Shown piece after piece: positions 8,619-17,152 of a stretch of DNA of 64,000 nt. Both the position numbers and the translations under genes were made by a program. The stretch's first letter is position 1; each line of letters starts with the position of its first letter. The stretch lies in the NCBI RefSeq assembly GCF_008704535.1, contig NZ_CP023701.1:6924001-6988000 (forward strand). Reading direction: 5' to 3'. The DNA comes from Streptomyces subrutilus (GTDB taxonomy: Bacteria; Actinomycetota; Actinomycetes; Streptomycetales; Streptomycetaceae). The notes below the pieces were generated by a model. It made no database searches, was not told the origin of the DNA, and saw only the letters and a list, made by a program, of their open reading frames with translations.

Positions 8619-8641
8619 ACAAGTGCATGCTGTTCACTTGT
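8619..8641. promoter_or_regulatory. LysR-type operator candidate
   Basis: ACAAGTG and CACTTGT form perfect 7-base arms separated by nine bases, centred 24 bases before the lysR start and 100 bases before the divergent inositol-phosphatase gene. Arm spacing is right for a LysR-family recognition dyad (T-N11-A type). Confidence 0.6.
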
Positions 8642-8653
8642 AGAGTTACCCTC

Positions 8654-9610
8654 ATGCAACTGGATCTGAATCTGCTCACCGCCCTCGACGCGCTGCTGGA
8701 AGAGGGCAGCGTCGCCGGCGCGGCAGCCCGCCTCCACGTCACCGCACCGGCGATGAGCCGCTCCCTGGGCCGCATCCGCAAGGCCACCGGCGACCAGATC
8801 CTGGTCCGCACCGGCCGCAGCATGGTCCCCACCACCCGCGCGCTGGCCATGCGCGCCCAGGTCCACGCCCTCGTGCAGCAGGCCCACCAACTCCTCTCCG
8901 CGCAGCAGGAGCTGGACCTGACGGCCCTGGACCGGGTGTTCACCGTGCGCTGGCACGACGCCCTGACCGTCGCCTGCGGCACCGCCTTGACCACGGCCGT
9001 CCGCCGGCAGGCCCCCGGTGTCCGGCTGCGCCTGTCCGCGGAGCCCGGGGCCGACGACGCCGAGCTGCGCCGGGGCGAGGTCGACCTCGAATCGAGCTCC
9101 AGCCCTCCGACGCTCCCGGACATCCGCCACCGCCTCGTCGGCAGGGACCGGCTGATCGTCGCCGTCCGTCCGGGCCACCCGCTCACCGAAGGCGGGCCGA
9201 GCCCCGAGCGCTACGCGGCCGCCGAACACCTCACCGTCTCGCGGCGCGGAAGCCTGCGCGACCCGATCGACGACGCCCTGACCTCGCGCGGCCTCGAACG
9301 ACGCGTCGTCGCCGCCGGCCCCACCGCCGCCTTCGCCCTCCAACTCGCCCACGACACCGACCTGGTCGTCACCCTCCCCGACGCGGTGACCCGTACGGCC
9401 CGGGAGCAACTCGGCCTGGCCACGCTGCCGCCGCCCTTCCCGCTGCCCGAGGTCCCCCTGTACCTGCTGTGGCACCAGCGCTACGACGACGACCGCGCCC
9501 ACGCCTGGCTGCGGGACCTGGCCACCGAAACCGTGCGGGCCGTGTTCGCGCCACCGGCCGCCTCCCGACCGTCCCCCGACCCGTCGTGGTCAGTCCGGCA
9601 GCAGGTGTGA
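8654..9610 (+). CDS. LysR family transcriptional regulator
   Basis: 318 residues. The N-terminal winged helix is unmistakable (DLNLLTALDALLEEGSVAGAAARLHVTAPAMSRSLGRIRKATG), followed by the usual linker helix and a two-lobed effector-binding domain ending around RYDDDRAHAWLRD. It is of the NodD/SyrM-like subgroup that begins LDLNLL. Divergent from the inositol-monophosphatase-like/F420-reductase pair and very likely its regulator via the dyad at 8619-8641. ATG at 8654 (MQLDLN) is the family start; the in-frame ATG at 8627 lies inside the dyad. Its 3' end overlaps the remnant at 9590 by about 20 bases. Confidence 0.9.
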   Translation: MQLDLNLLTALDALLEEGSVAGAAARLHVTAPAMSRSLGRIRKATGDQILVRTGRSMVPTTRALAMRAQVHALVQQAHQLLSAQQELDLTALDRVFTVRWHDALTVACGTALTTAVRRQAPGVRLRLSAEPGADDAELRRGEVDLESSSSPPTLPDIRHRLVGRDRLIVAVRPGHPLTEGGPSPERYAAAEHLTVSRRGSLRDPIDDALTSRGLERRVVAAGPTAAFALQLAHDTDLVVTLPDAVTRTAREQLGLATLPPPFPLPEVPLYLLWHQRYDDDRAHAWLRDLATETVRAVFAPPAASRPSPDPSWSVRQQV

Positions 9611-9709
9611 CACGAGGGTCCGTTCCCATGCGGGGATGAGGGGCTCGTCGGTGAAGACGGCCCGGTAGGAGAGGGGGGCGAGCACGGCGTCCGTGGTGCG
9701 TTCCAGGAG
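9590..9709 (-). pseudogene. TetR regulator remnant, C-terminal end only
   Basis: Reading the minus strand to the stop at 9590 gives about 39 residues: LLERTTDAVLAPLSYR followed by AVFTDEPLIPAWERTL and VSHLLPD. This is the closing helix pair of a TetR-family ligand domain (the 'LLAPLYYR.LFTDEPL.PAW...L...LL' pattern). The whole DNA-binding domain and most of the core are missing; upstream sequence switches abruptly to an unrelated gene fragment on the other strand at about 9700-9712. Confidence 0.6.
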
Positions 9710-9958
9710 CGGGGGCGCATCGCCCTCAGCCGCAGCGACCTGGACTGGCTGATCCACCGACCGTCCCTGCTCACCGACGATCCCGGCACGGGCACCGTCT
9801 CCCTCGGCCCGGCCGAGTTCCACGGCCGGATCCCCCGCGCCGATGTCACGGCGACCCTCGCCGAACTGCTGCACGAGCCCCGCATCCACCGCCAGATCCT
9901 CGAACTCAACACGGGCTCCACGCCGATCCGGGAGGCCGTCACGGCCGCCAACCGCCCG
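9707..9958 (+). pseudogene. NAD(P)-binding SDR-like gene remnant, 3' third only
   Basis: About 84 codons in one open frame read RIALSRSDLDWLIHRPSLL, then TDDPGTGTVSLGPAEFH, then IPRADVTATLAELLHEP and ILELNTGSTPIREAV. This is the C-terminal part of an atypical SDR/NmrA-like NAD(P)H-binding protein ('SgLDWtivRPglLtdepgtG' and 'iPRaDvAa.l..ll'). No Rossmann GxxGxxG half is present; it is fused head to head to the TetR fragment, so both genes have lost their 5' ends and the promoter between them. Confidence 0.65.
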
Positions 9959-10078
9959 TGGACCGTCTCGTGGGGACGGTGCCGGCCGAGCTCGCCGAGG
10001 GCCTCGAACGACACCGTGACGGTACCCGGCCGGCGTTCCGCGATGACCCCGGCGACCGGGCGAGCGCCGGCGCGACCG

Positions 10079-10768
10079 TCACGGTGACGGGTACGGCGGT
10101 GGCTCGGGAGGCCGTACCCGAGCAGCCGCCGCCCGGACCGCCGCCGTCACCCGGTCCAGGGGCACGCCGGTGGGGACGGTCACGCCCAGCGCGGCGAGCG
10201 TCCCCGCCGGGCCCCGCACCGGAGCGGCCACCGACACTTCGCCCAGCCTGAACTCCTCGGCGCAGACGGCCAGACCCGCCGTCCGGATCCCGGCGAGCTG
10301 GCGGGCGAGGACGCCGGGGGAGCCGACCGTGTGCCGGGTGTGCCGGGGCAGCACGGCCGGCGGGACGGCGAGCAGCACCTTCCCGTACGCCGTCGCGTGC
10401 GGCGGCAGCCGATCCCCGCTGACCAGGCACAGGATCCCGTCGGCCGAAGGGGCGGTGCGCACCGCCAGGTCCGCGTGACCGCCGGTGCGGGCGGCCAGGG
10501 CCCGCAGCTCCGGGAGCGCCGCGTCGAGGAGCCCGCGCGGGCAGGGCGCCGCCGCGCCGAGCATCCGGAGGCGCAGCCCCAGCCGGTACCTGCCGTCCGC
10601 GCCGCGCTCCAGACCGCCCCACGCCACCAGCTCCCGCACCAGACGCAGTGCCGTCGGCGCCGGAAGTCCCGTGCGGGCCGCGATGTCGGTGAGCCGCAAC
10701 GCCGCCGGGCCGCCGTCCTCGAACGCGTCCAGTACCGAGAAGAGCCGACCCGCCACGCTCTCGCCCAA
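10079..10768 (-). CDS. IclR family transcriptional regulator
   Basis: About 229 residues, a little shorter than the usual 250. The N-terminal winged helix (VAGRLFSVLDAFEDGG, then LRLTDIAARTGLPAPTALRLVREL) and the GAF-like effector domain (HATAYGKVLLA is the family signature, followed by an AxRGPAGTLAALGVTVP strand) are both clear. The start codon is uncertain: TTG at 10768 keeps the whole domain and has AAGGAGA rather far upstream; GTG at 10753 is the alternative. It is divergent from the nitroreductase gene, with a perfect palindrome between them, so it probably controls that gene and itself. Confidence 0.85.
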   Translation of the reverse strand: MGESVAGRLFSVLDAFEDGGPAALRLTDIAARTGLPAPTALRLVRELVAWGGLERGADGRYRLGLRLRMLGAAAPCPRGLLDAALPELRALAARTGGHADLAVRTAPSADGILCLVSGDRLPPHATAYGKVLLAVPPAVLPRHTRHTVGSPGVLARQLAGIRTAGLAVCAEEFRLGEVSVAAPVRGPAGTLAALGVTVPTGVPLDRVTAAVRAAAARVRPPEPPPYPSP

Positions 10769-10793
10769 CGTCCCGCCCCGTCTCTCCTTCGGG

Positions 10794-10808
10794 TTCCACT
10801 CAGTGGAA
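10794..10808. promoter_or_regulatory. IclR-type operator palindrome
   Basis: TTCCACT-C-AGTGGAA is a perfect 7+1+7 palindrome, extended by GG/CC pairs on each side. IclR-family regulators typically bind short palindromes with arms of this kind in the divergent promoter. It is 26 bases before the regulator start and 44 before the nitroreductase start. Confidence 0.6.
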
Positions 10809-10851
10809 GCCCGGACTTCCCGCCCCGTCCGGGCCTTAGCAGGCTCAACGC

Positions 10852-11502
10852 ATGAACCTCGGTCTTGCTTCCGACACCCTGCTGTCCACCACCCGGGCCG
10901 TGCGCCACCGGCTCGACCTCACCCGGCCGGTGCCCCGCGCCCTCCTGGAGGAGTGCGTCGACCTCGCCGTCCAGGCGCCCACCGGTCGCAACCGGCAGCG
11001 CTGGCACTTCGTGATCGTCACCGACCCGGCCCGGCGGGCCGTCCTCGCCGACCTGTGGCGGGCGAGCCTGGGCGTCCCGGAGGCCCACCAGCCGCTGCCC
11101 GCCCGGGACGTGAGCCGGGCCGAGGTCGCGCCGGGCGTGATGGAGCGGGTGTACACGGGCGTCGAGCACCTGTACCGGCATCTGCACGAGGTGCCGGCCT
11201 TCGTCATCCCCTGCGTCGAGGGACGCACCGAGGGCCTGTCCGTCACGCACCAGGCCGGCACCTGGGGGTCGATCCTGCCCGCCGCGTGGAGCTTCATGCT
11301 GGCCGCCCGCGAACGCGGCCTCGGCACCGTGTGGACGACCGGGAACCTGCCGCTGGAGCGGGAGTTCGCGCAGGCGCTCGGCATCCCGTACGCCCAGGTC
11401 ATGCAGGCCGCGTTCATCCCGGTCGCGTACACCGTCGGCACCGACTTCCGGGCCGCCCGGCGGATCCCGCGCGAGCAGGTCCTGCACTGGGACGGCTGGT
11501 GA
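10852..11502 (+). CDS. Nitroreductase family protein
   Basis: 216 residues. The FMN-binding N-terminal part TTRAVRHRLDLTRPVP and the APTGRNRQRWHFVIV segment (about residues 43-58) are nitroreductase-family hallmarks; GSILPAAWSFMLAARERGLGT near 145 is the conserved dimer-interface helix, and the tail is RRIPREQVLHWDGW. These are FMN- and NAD(P)H-dependent reductases of nitro, quinone or enone groups. The gene is divergent from iclR, which probably regulates it through the palindrome at 10794. ATG at 10852 is the family start. Confidence 0.85.
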   Translation: MNLGLASDTLLSTTRAVRHRLDLTRPVPRALLEECVDLAVQAPTGRNRQRWHFVIVTDPARRAVLADLWRASLGVPEAHQPLPARDVSRAEVAPGVMERVYTGVEHLYRHLHEVPAFVIPCVEGRTEGLSVTHQAGTWGSILPAAWSFMLAARERGLGTVWTTGNLPLEREFAQALGIPYAQVMQAAFIPVAYTVGTDFRAARRIPREQVLHWDGW

Positions 11503-11599
11503 GCACTCCGCGAGGCCGCGCACCCCGGCGGAGCCGACCGCCGGGCGTGCCGGGGCGCGATCCCCTCCCCGTGCGCTGCCACGCCGCGGCGGCGGTGCG

Positions 11600-11815
11600 T
11601 CAGCCCTGTGCGCCGTCGTCACCCGACTGCCCGGCGCCCTCGCCGGCCCCTGACTTCTCGCGCATCTTGCGCACCAGCTCGGCCTTCTGGTCGGCTGCGC
11701 CCTGGCGGTCCAGGTTGCGGTGCGGACCGTTGTTCTGCCGTTCGGCGCGGGACTGCCGCTTGCGCTGGCCGCCGCCCATGCCCACGGGGTTGTTGATGTT
11801 CTTGCTGACGGTCAC
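11600..11815 (-). CDS. DUF6243 family small protein
   Basis: 71 residues, highly charged and predicted disordered: MTVSKNINNPVGMGGGQRK followed by RSRAERQNNGPHRNLDRQG and ADQKAELVRKMREK. This matches the Streptomyces DUF6243 family as I remember it; function unknown. GAGAACCC lies just upstream of the ATG at 11815. The last 15 residues are an acidic/Gly linker-like tail. Confidence 0.8.
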   Translation of the reverse strand: MTVSKNINNPVGMGGGQRKRQSRAERQNNGPHRNLDRQGAADQKAELVRKMREKSGAGEGAGQSGDDGAQG

Positions 11816-12018
11816 GGGTTCTCCCGGTGGTGAGGTGAAGTGATCTGCGGATTCATCGGTGGGGGGACGGCAGCGACGTCGAGGACGTCAGCGGGGCCCG
11901 TCACGCTCTCCCTCGTGAATCGACGTCTGGAAGAACATGACAAAGACGTTACCCGGTTCCGTCGGCCCCGCAGACCAACCGTTTCGCCGCCCCCGCACCG
12001 GCCGCGCCGCCGCGCACC

Positions 12019-13218
12019 TCACCCCCGGGCCAGGTGCCTCCTGAGGGCACCGAGGTACTCCCTGACCTCCGGGAGCTTGGGGTGGTCGGGGCCGCCGACC
12101 CGCAGCAGGGCGGCGGCGAGGCGTTCGGTCGCCGCGATCGCTTCCGGGATCCGGCCCGCCTGGTCGTAGCCGGAGATCAGGGTGACCAGGGATTCCAGGG
12201 CCGGTACGGCGTCGGCGCCGAAGCTGTGCTCGCGCGCGGCGAGGGCCGCCCGCAGGTAGGGCACCGCCCGGTCCGGGCGGCCGGCGTCGAGGTGGGCGAT
12301 GGCGAGGTTGTGGTAGCGGTAGGCGATCTCGGCGCTGTCGGGGCCGTGGATCTCCTCGAACCCCGCCACGGCCCGCTCGTAGCACGCGATCGCCGCGTCG
12401 AGGTCCTGGCCGTCGTGGTGGAGGTGCGCGAGGTTGTCCACCCAGATGTACGTCTGCAGGTGGTGCGGCCCGTAGAACCGCTCCCGGTCCCCGACGATCT
12501 CCTGGCACAGCACGAGGGCCTCCGGCCGCCGCTCCGCCTTGTGGTAGGCCGCGAACAACTTCTCCTTGCGGCCCTCCAGATCCTTCCCGCCCGCCGGGAG
12601 CACGCGCCGGCTGCCCGCCACCGCCTCCTCCAGCAGGGTGATCGCCCGCTCGCCGAGGCCGGCCGCAGCGTAGGCGTCCGAGAGCTTCTCGCGCGCGGTC
12701 AGCGTCTGCGGGTCGTCGGGGCCGGCGGTGCGCTCGTGCCCCTCCAGCGCGTGCACCAGATAGGGCAGCGCCCGCTCGGGACGACCCGCCGACAGGTGGA
12801 AGGTGCCGATGCCCTGGCAGGTCAGGACCGTGTCCCGGTGATAGGGGCCCCACACCGGTTCCTGGTAGCCCAGGTTCACCTCCAGCAGGGCGATCGCACG
12901 GTCGTGCATCCGGGTGTCACCGGGCGGGGCCGCGGCGGACCAGACGCCCAGCAGGAACGCGTGGTTGTGGCGCAGCCGCAGCACGTCTTCGTGCCCCGGG
13001 CCCAGCCGGGCCTCCGCCTCGGCCAGTTCCGTCTGCCGCGCCATGGTGTGGTCCGGCGTCAGGTGGAAGGGCGCGTCACCGGGCTCGGTCAGCCGGAGGT
13101 CGAGGGGCTCGGCGGGCCCGCCGGGCCCCTCGGGCCCGGGCGGTTCCTGCGGGCTCTGCGGGCTCTGCGGTTCCTGCGGGCTCTGCCGGTCGCGCTTCCT
13201 GCGGAACAACGCGGTCAA
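12019..13218 (-). CDS. Tetratricopeptide repeat protein (kinesin light chain-like repeats)
   Basis: 399 residues. The N-terminus is a low-complexity Pro/Gln/Ser segment (residues 12-35, SPQ and PEGP repeats). From residue 60 there are about six to seven 42-residue TPR units of the kinesin-light-chain type, e.g. DRAIALLEVNLGYQEPVWG, ERALPYLVHALEGHERTAG, DAAIACYERAVAGFEEIHG, DRAVPYLRAALAAREHSFG, each with the 'GPDHPxTL' spacer. It would be a protein-interaction scaffold. It lies 32 bases downstream of the STAND-like gene on the same strand. The start is probably TTG at 13218; a purine stretch is present but close. Confidence 0.8.
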   Translation of the reverse strand: MTALFRRKRDRQSPQEPQSPQSPQEPPGPEGPGGPAEPLDLRLTEPGDAPFHLTPDHTMARQTELAEAEARLGPGHEDVLRLRHNHAFLLGVWSAAAPPGDTRMHDRAIALLEVNLGYQEPVWGPYHRDTVLTCQGIGTFHLSAGRPERALPYLVHALEGHERTAGPDDPQTLTAREKLSDAYAAAGLGERAITLLEEAVAGSRRVLPAGGKDLEGRKEKLFAAYHKAERRPEALVLCQEIVGDRERFYGPHHLQTYIWVDNLAHLHHDGQDLDAAIACYERAVAGFEEIHGPDSAEIAYRYHNLAIAHLDAGRPDRAVPYLRAALAAREHSFGADAVPALESLVTLISGYDQAGRIPEAIAATERLAAALLRVGGPDHPKLPEVREYLGALRRHLARG

Positions 13219-13250
13219 CTCCCCTCGCCCCGGCCGTCGGCCGGTGCCGG

Positions 13251-16200
13251 TCAGACGGCGGACCCGAGGTCCCTTACCAGTTCGAGCAGTTCACGGACAC
13301 CGCCGCCCGGGACGGAGCCCGCCCCGAGGTACCCGCTCAGCTCCGTCAGCTCGGCCGGGGTCAGCGAGGCCACCGGCCGCCCGATGAACGAGAGGGGGTG
13401 GCCCAGATCGTGCACCGCGTCACCGACGACGAGGAAGCGGCCCCCGGGCGAGGCCGTGACCGCGCGTCCGGCACCGGCGAGCGGGCCGGGCAGCGGTACC
13501 GGCGCCAGGTCCACGCAGTCGAAGGCGTACGCGCTGCGGCCGACCGCCGCCCGGCCCCCGACCAGGCGCCATCCCGGCACCGCGAAGAGGTGGTCCAGCT
13601 CGGGCCCCCCGGGCCTCGACGCCGTGATCAGCGGATTCCCCGACTCCTCCTCGAAGAGGTGGACGCCGCCGGTGGACGCGGCGGTGACGACCTCGCCGGC
13701 CGGCAGGAAGACGGCGGCTTCCACCGTGCCGTGTTCGCCGGGGACCCGCCGCCAGCCCTCGGACCACAGCGGGACCAGCTCCGCGTCGGTCAGCACGAAG
13801 CGGTCGCGGGAGGCCAGCAGCAGACGGTTCCCGGTGGGGTCCACGGAGCATGCCGTCACACCCCGCTCCATGCCCAGGTCCGCCAGCCGGACCTCCCGCA
13901 CCGGCCGGCCCCGGTCGACGACCAGCGCCAGGGGTACCTGCCACGACAGCGCGACGAAGCCGCCCGCCGTGGCCAGCAGCTCGGCCGAGGCGAGGCCCGC
14001 TCCGCGCGCCAGCACCTCCGTCCGGCCCGGCCGGTACAGGACGAGCTCGGGCACGGACCCGCGGGCGCCGCGCACCGCGGCGACCGCATCGGGTGCCAGG
14101 CACGCCACCGGGGCGGTGCCGACCCGCAGGTGATCGGCCGACCAGAGCGGGCGGCGGGCGGCCGGGTCGTACACCTCGATGCGCGTGGCATGCCCGCCGG
14201 GGCCGCCCACGCCGCTCGCGAGGTACGTCTCCCACGCCATCACCGGCCGTTGCGCGGGCCCGAAGGAGACCCGCTCCGGGGCCGCGAGCCCACCCGTGTG
14301 CGCGAGCCGCCACACCGACCGCTCCGCCGCGGCCCGGGCGGCCCGCTCGGCGGCCCGCGGCCGCCGCGCGGCGAGCCGGGCCGCGGCGGCCCGGCCCGGA
14401 CCGCCCTCGGGCGGGACCCAGTGGCGGGGCCGGTGGCGGTGGGCGAGGCGGACGGCGTCGACGACGGGAACCGAGCGCATCAGGTCCCACAGCCCGGCGC
14501 GGTCGCCCGCCCGCACCAGCCGTTCGCCCGCCGCGTCGACCTCCTCCGGCGCACCCCAGGCCGCCCGGTCGGCGCCGCGCCGCTGCCGCAGGTAGGACAG
14601 GGCCTCACCGATGGCGTGGCGTTCGGTGTCGGAGGACGCCCCGGGCTCCGGGTCCGCGGCGAGCCGCGCGCGGTGCAGGGCGAGGCCCTCCTCGACGAGC
14701 GCGACGGCCTCGGTGTGCCGCCCCAGCGCCACGAGCCGGGCGGTCGCGTCCCGGAGCCGGGCCGCCAGCGTCTCGCGGAGGCCGGGCCGGGCCTCGGCCA
14801 GCTGCCGGTACAGGTGCACGGCCTCCATGAGCGCGTCGACGGATCGCGTACGGTGTCCCGCCGCCCACAGGTGGTGGCTCTGGAAGACGAGGCCGGCGGC
14901 CAGGTCGGCCCCGTGGACCGCCGGGTTGAGATCGGCCATCGAGCGGGCGTTGGCCACCACCGTCGCCGCGCCCTCGGCCGCCTCCCCGGGGCGGCCGGAC
15001 AGGGTCAGGAAGAAGTCCTTGAGCGTCTCCAGCCGGCCCGCCTCGGGGACCATCGCCCACCAGCGGAACACGGAGCGGTCCAGTACGCCGCCGAACGCCC
15101 GCTCGCCCTCCGCGACGGCCTCGTGCGCCCGCGCCCGCTCCCCGGCCTCCCAGAGCCCGGCGGCCAGCCGGGTGTACGCCCGGCCCAGCGCACCCAGGAC
15201 GTCCGCGACCTCCTCGTCGCGCGCCGACACCTCGGCGCCCTCGTCGCCCCCCGTCCCGTCGCCGTCCCCGACCGCCTCCCGCCCGCTCCCCGGGGGGAGC
15301 GGCTCGTACCCGGCTGCCTCGGCCTGCTCCCACAGCAGGCCGATCGCCTCACGCAGCAGGGCGGTCCGCCGCCCGACGGGCAGTTGTTCCACGAAGTACC
15401 CGCCCAGGCCGAGGAGGGCGTCCGCGTGGGCGCGCCGGTGCGCCGGGTCCTGCCGGGCACTCTCCCGGGTGAGGCGTACGGCCTCCTCCATGTACGGCAG
15501 CGCCCGGGCGTCGCGGCCCGCCTCGCGGTGGGCACAGGACAGCCGCACGGCGAGCCGGGCCCGCTCGGCCGGGTCCGCCGCCCGGTCCAGGCGGTGGGCG
15601 GCGAGCCGTACGGCCAGCTCGGCCGCTCCGGACTCCAGCCGTACGTCGCCCGGGGGCAGCCGGGGTTCGATGGCCTCCAGGACGTCGAGGTCCACGGACC
15701 CGAGGGTGGCGATCGCGGTCAGCACGGCGTCGCCGCCCCGTACGGCGAGGTCCGGATCGCGGCGCAGCAGCGGGAAGAGGACGGCGGGGCCGACGTGCGG
15801 CCAGCGTTCGGCGGCGGCCAGCAGGAAGGTGAGGGCGCGGGGGGTCCAGGCGGGCGCGGCGCCGCCGTCGCGCCGCAGGATCAGGGTGGTCGCGGTCACG
15901 GACCACACGTCGGTCGGATGGCCGGTGACGGGGCTGCCGGGAAGGGTGAGGGCCAGGTAGTCCTCGGCGAGGCGGTCGGGCAGCAGCGGTTCGAGGAACC
16001 GGGCGGCCGCCGGGTCGGTGGGCGGGTAGTGCGCGGCGTGGGCGCCGAGGGCGTGGTCCGCCGGCGTGCGCAGCAGGAGCCGCTCCAGGAGCGGTCGGGC
16101 GGCGTCACGGCGCAACGGGCCGGTGAGGACCGCCGTGTAGACGGTCCGCGCGAGGACGGCCGCGTGCCGGTCGCCCTCCCCGCCTCCCGGCGGCACCCCG

Positions 16201-17150
16201 CTCCCCGGGTGCGCGGCGACGCCGGCCGGGGGCCGGCGCCAGTTGTCGTGCTCGCGGTCGAGGAGGTAGGCGGTCATGCCCGTGAGCCCGGTGGGCGGCT
16301 CGCGGCCGGCGGCGCGGGCGTCGACCCCGACCAGGGCCGCCATGTGGACGGCGAGGGTGAGCCCGAAGTCGGGGCGGGCGAGGTCCTCGTACGGCGGACG
16401 CAGTCCGCTGAGCGCGTCCGGATCCGGGTAGTGGGCGGCGAAGCCGCGCACGGCCGCCTCGAACATCCGGATGCGCTCGCCCTGTTCTCCGCGGAGCGGG
16501 CCCAGCGGCTGGTCGGAGAGGTCGGTCGGCTGCCGCCGGCGGCCCAGCTGGGCCCGCAGGGCGGGCCAGGGACGGACGGAGCGGGCGATGAGCAGGACCC
16601 TGGCGGGGACCGCGTCGCCGAGCACCAGCCGGTTGTGGAACAGCCACCGCAGGTGGGCGTCGGGCCAGCGGTCGGCGTAGTCGACGAGCAGCAGCACCCC
16701 GGACCGGCGGTCCGTGCGCAGGTCCTGGCTGCCCTCGGCGGGCGGGTAGGTGTCGGTGCCGTGCACGGCGTCGACGACGAGCCAGCCCGCGTCGGCGCAT
16801 TCGGCGGCGAAACGGGCGGCGAGGCGGGACTTGCCCGCGCCGCCCGGCCCGTGCAGCCAGCGCACCGCCGACCGGACGGGCTGGTCGCGCCACTGCCGCA
16901 GGGCGTCCAGCTCCGCGGTGCGGCCGGTGAACCCGACGGTCTCGCCGCGGGCGTCGAGCATCCGGCTGGGCTGGGCGCGCAGCCACACCGAGTCCCGGCG
17001 CAGGACGTCGGCCGCGCCGTGCGCGTCGCGTGCGTACAGCAGGTAGACGGCGGTGCCGTCGCCGAAGACGTGGATGTCGGCGCCGACCGCGCCGTAGGCG
17101 AAGCCGGCGACGGCGCTGACGTCCTGCCGGACCTCGTCGGGCAGGTCCAC
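13251..17150 (-). CDS. Large STAND-like NTPase with C-terminal repeat region
   Basis: 1299 residues. After about 75 N-terminal residues (TVGFTGRTAELDALRQW is the entry motif) comes a P-loop NTPase: Walker A GPGGAGKS at 101-108, Walker B VLLLVDYAD at about 152-160, then the sensor-like LLIARSVRPWP. A long helical middle (about 400-950) contains TPR-like pairs, e.g. RALPYMEEAVRLTRES. The last 300 residues read as a degenerate beta-propeller (repeated strands ending W, D or SxDG-like turns). This NTPase plus sensor architecture is that of STAND/AP-ATPase signalling proteins. GTG at 17150 begins 2 bases past the stop of the upstream gene; the open frame extends further but overlaps that gene. Function unknown; conflict or stress signalling is the family expectation. 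Confidence 0.8.
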   Translation of the reverse strand: MDLPDEVRQDVSAVAGFAYGAVGADIHVFGDGTAVYLLYARDAHGAADVLRRDSVWLRAQPSRMLDARGETVGFTGRTAELDALRQWRDQPVRSAVRWLHGPGGAGKSRLAARFAAECADAGWLVVDAVHGTDTYPPAEGSQDLRTDRRSGVLLLVDYADRWPDAHLRWLFHNRLVLGDAVPARVLLIARSVRPWPALRAQLGRRRQPTDLSDQPLGPLRGEQGERIRMFEAAVRGFAAHYPDPDALSGLRPPYEDLARPDFGLTLAVHMAALVGVDARAAGREPPTGLTGMTAYLLDREHDNWRRPPAGVAAHPGSGVPPGGGEGDRHAAVLARTVYTAVLTGPLRRDAARPLLERLLLRTPADHALGAHAAHYPPTDPAAARFLEPLLPDRLAEDYLALTLPGSPVTGHPTDVWSVTATTLILRRDGGAAPAWTPRALTFLLAAAERWPHVGPAVLFPLLRRDPDLAVRGGDAVLTAIATLGSVDLDVLEAIEPRLPPGDVRLESGAAELAVRLAAHRLDRAADPAERARLAVRLSCAHREAGRDARALPYMEEAVRLTRESARQDPAHRRAHADALLGLGGYFVEQLPVGRRTALLREAIGLLWEQAEAAGYEPLPPGSGREAVGDGDGTGGDEGAEVSARDEEVADVLGALGRAYTRLAAGLWEAGERARAHEAVAEGERAFGGVLDRSVFRWWAMVPEAGRLETLKDFFLTLSGRPGEAAEGAATVVANARSMADLNPAVHGADLAAGLVFQSHHLWAAGHRTRSVDALMEAVHLYRQLAEARPGLRETLAARLRDATARLVALGRHTEAVALVEEGLALHRARLAADPEPGASSDTERHAIGEALSYLRQRRGADRAAWGAPEEVDAAGERLVRAGDRAGLWDLMRSVPVVDAVRLAHRHRPRHWVPPEGGPGRAAAARLAARRPRAAERAARAAAERSVWRLAHTGGLAAPERVSFGPAQRPVMAWETYLASGVGGPGGHATRIEVYDPAARRPLWSADHLRVGTAPVACLAPDAVAAVRGARGSVPELVLYRPGRTEVLARGAGLASAELLATAGGFVALSWQVPLALVVDRGRPVREVRLADLGMERGVTACSVDPTGNRLLLASRDRFVLTDAELVPLWSEGWRRVPGEHGTVEAAVFLPAGEVVTAASTGGVHLFEEESGNPLITASRPGGPELDHLFAVPGWRLVGGRAAVGRSAYAFDCVDLAPVPLPGPLAGAGRAVTASPGGRFLVVGDAVHDLGHPLSFIGRPVASLTPAELTELSGYLGAGSVPGGGVRELLELVRDLGSAV

Positions 17151-17152
17151 GG

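Noticed and set aside
9939..10799. Frame overlapping the IclR gene in another register
   Set aside because: No domain; IclR frame has HTH and effector domain.
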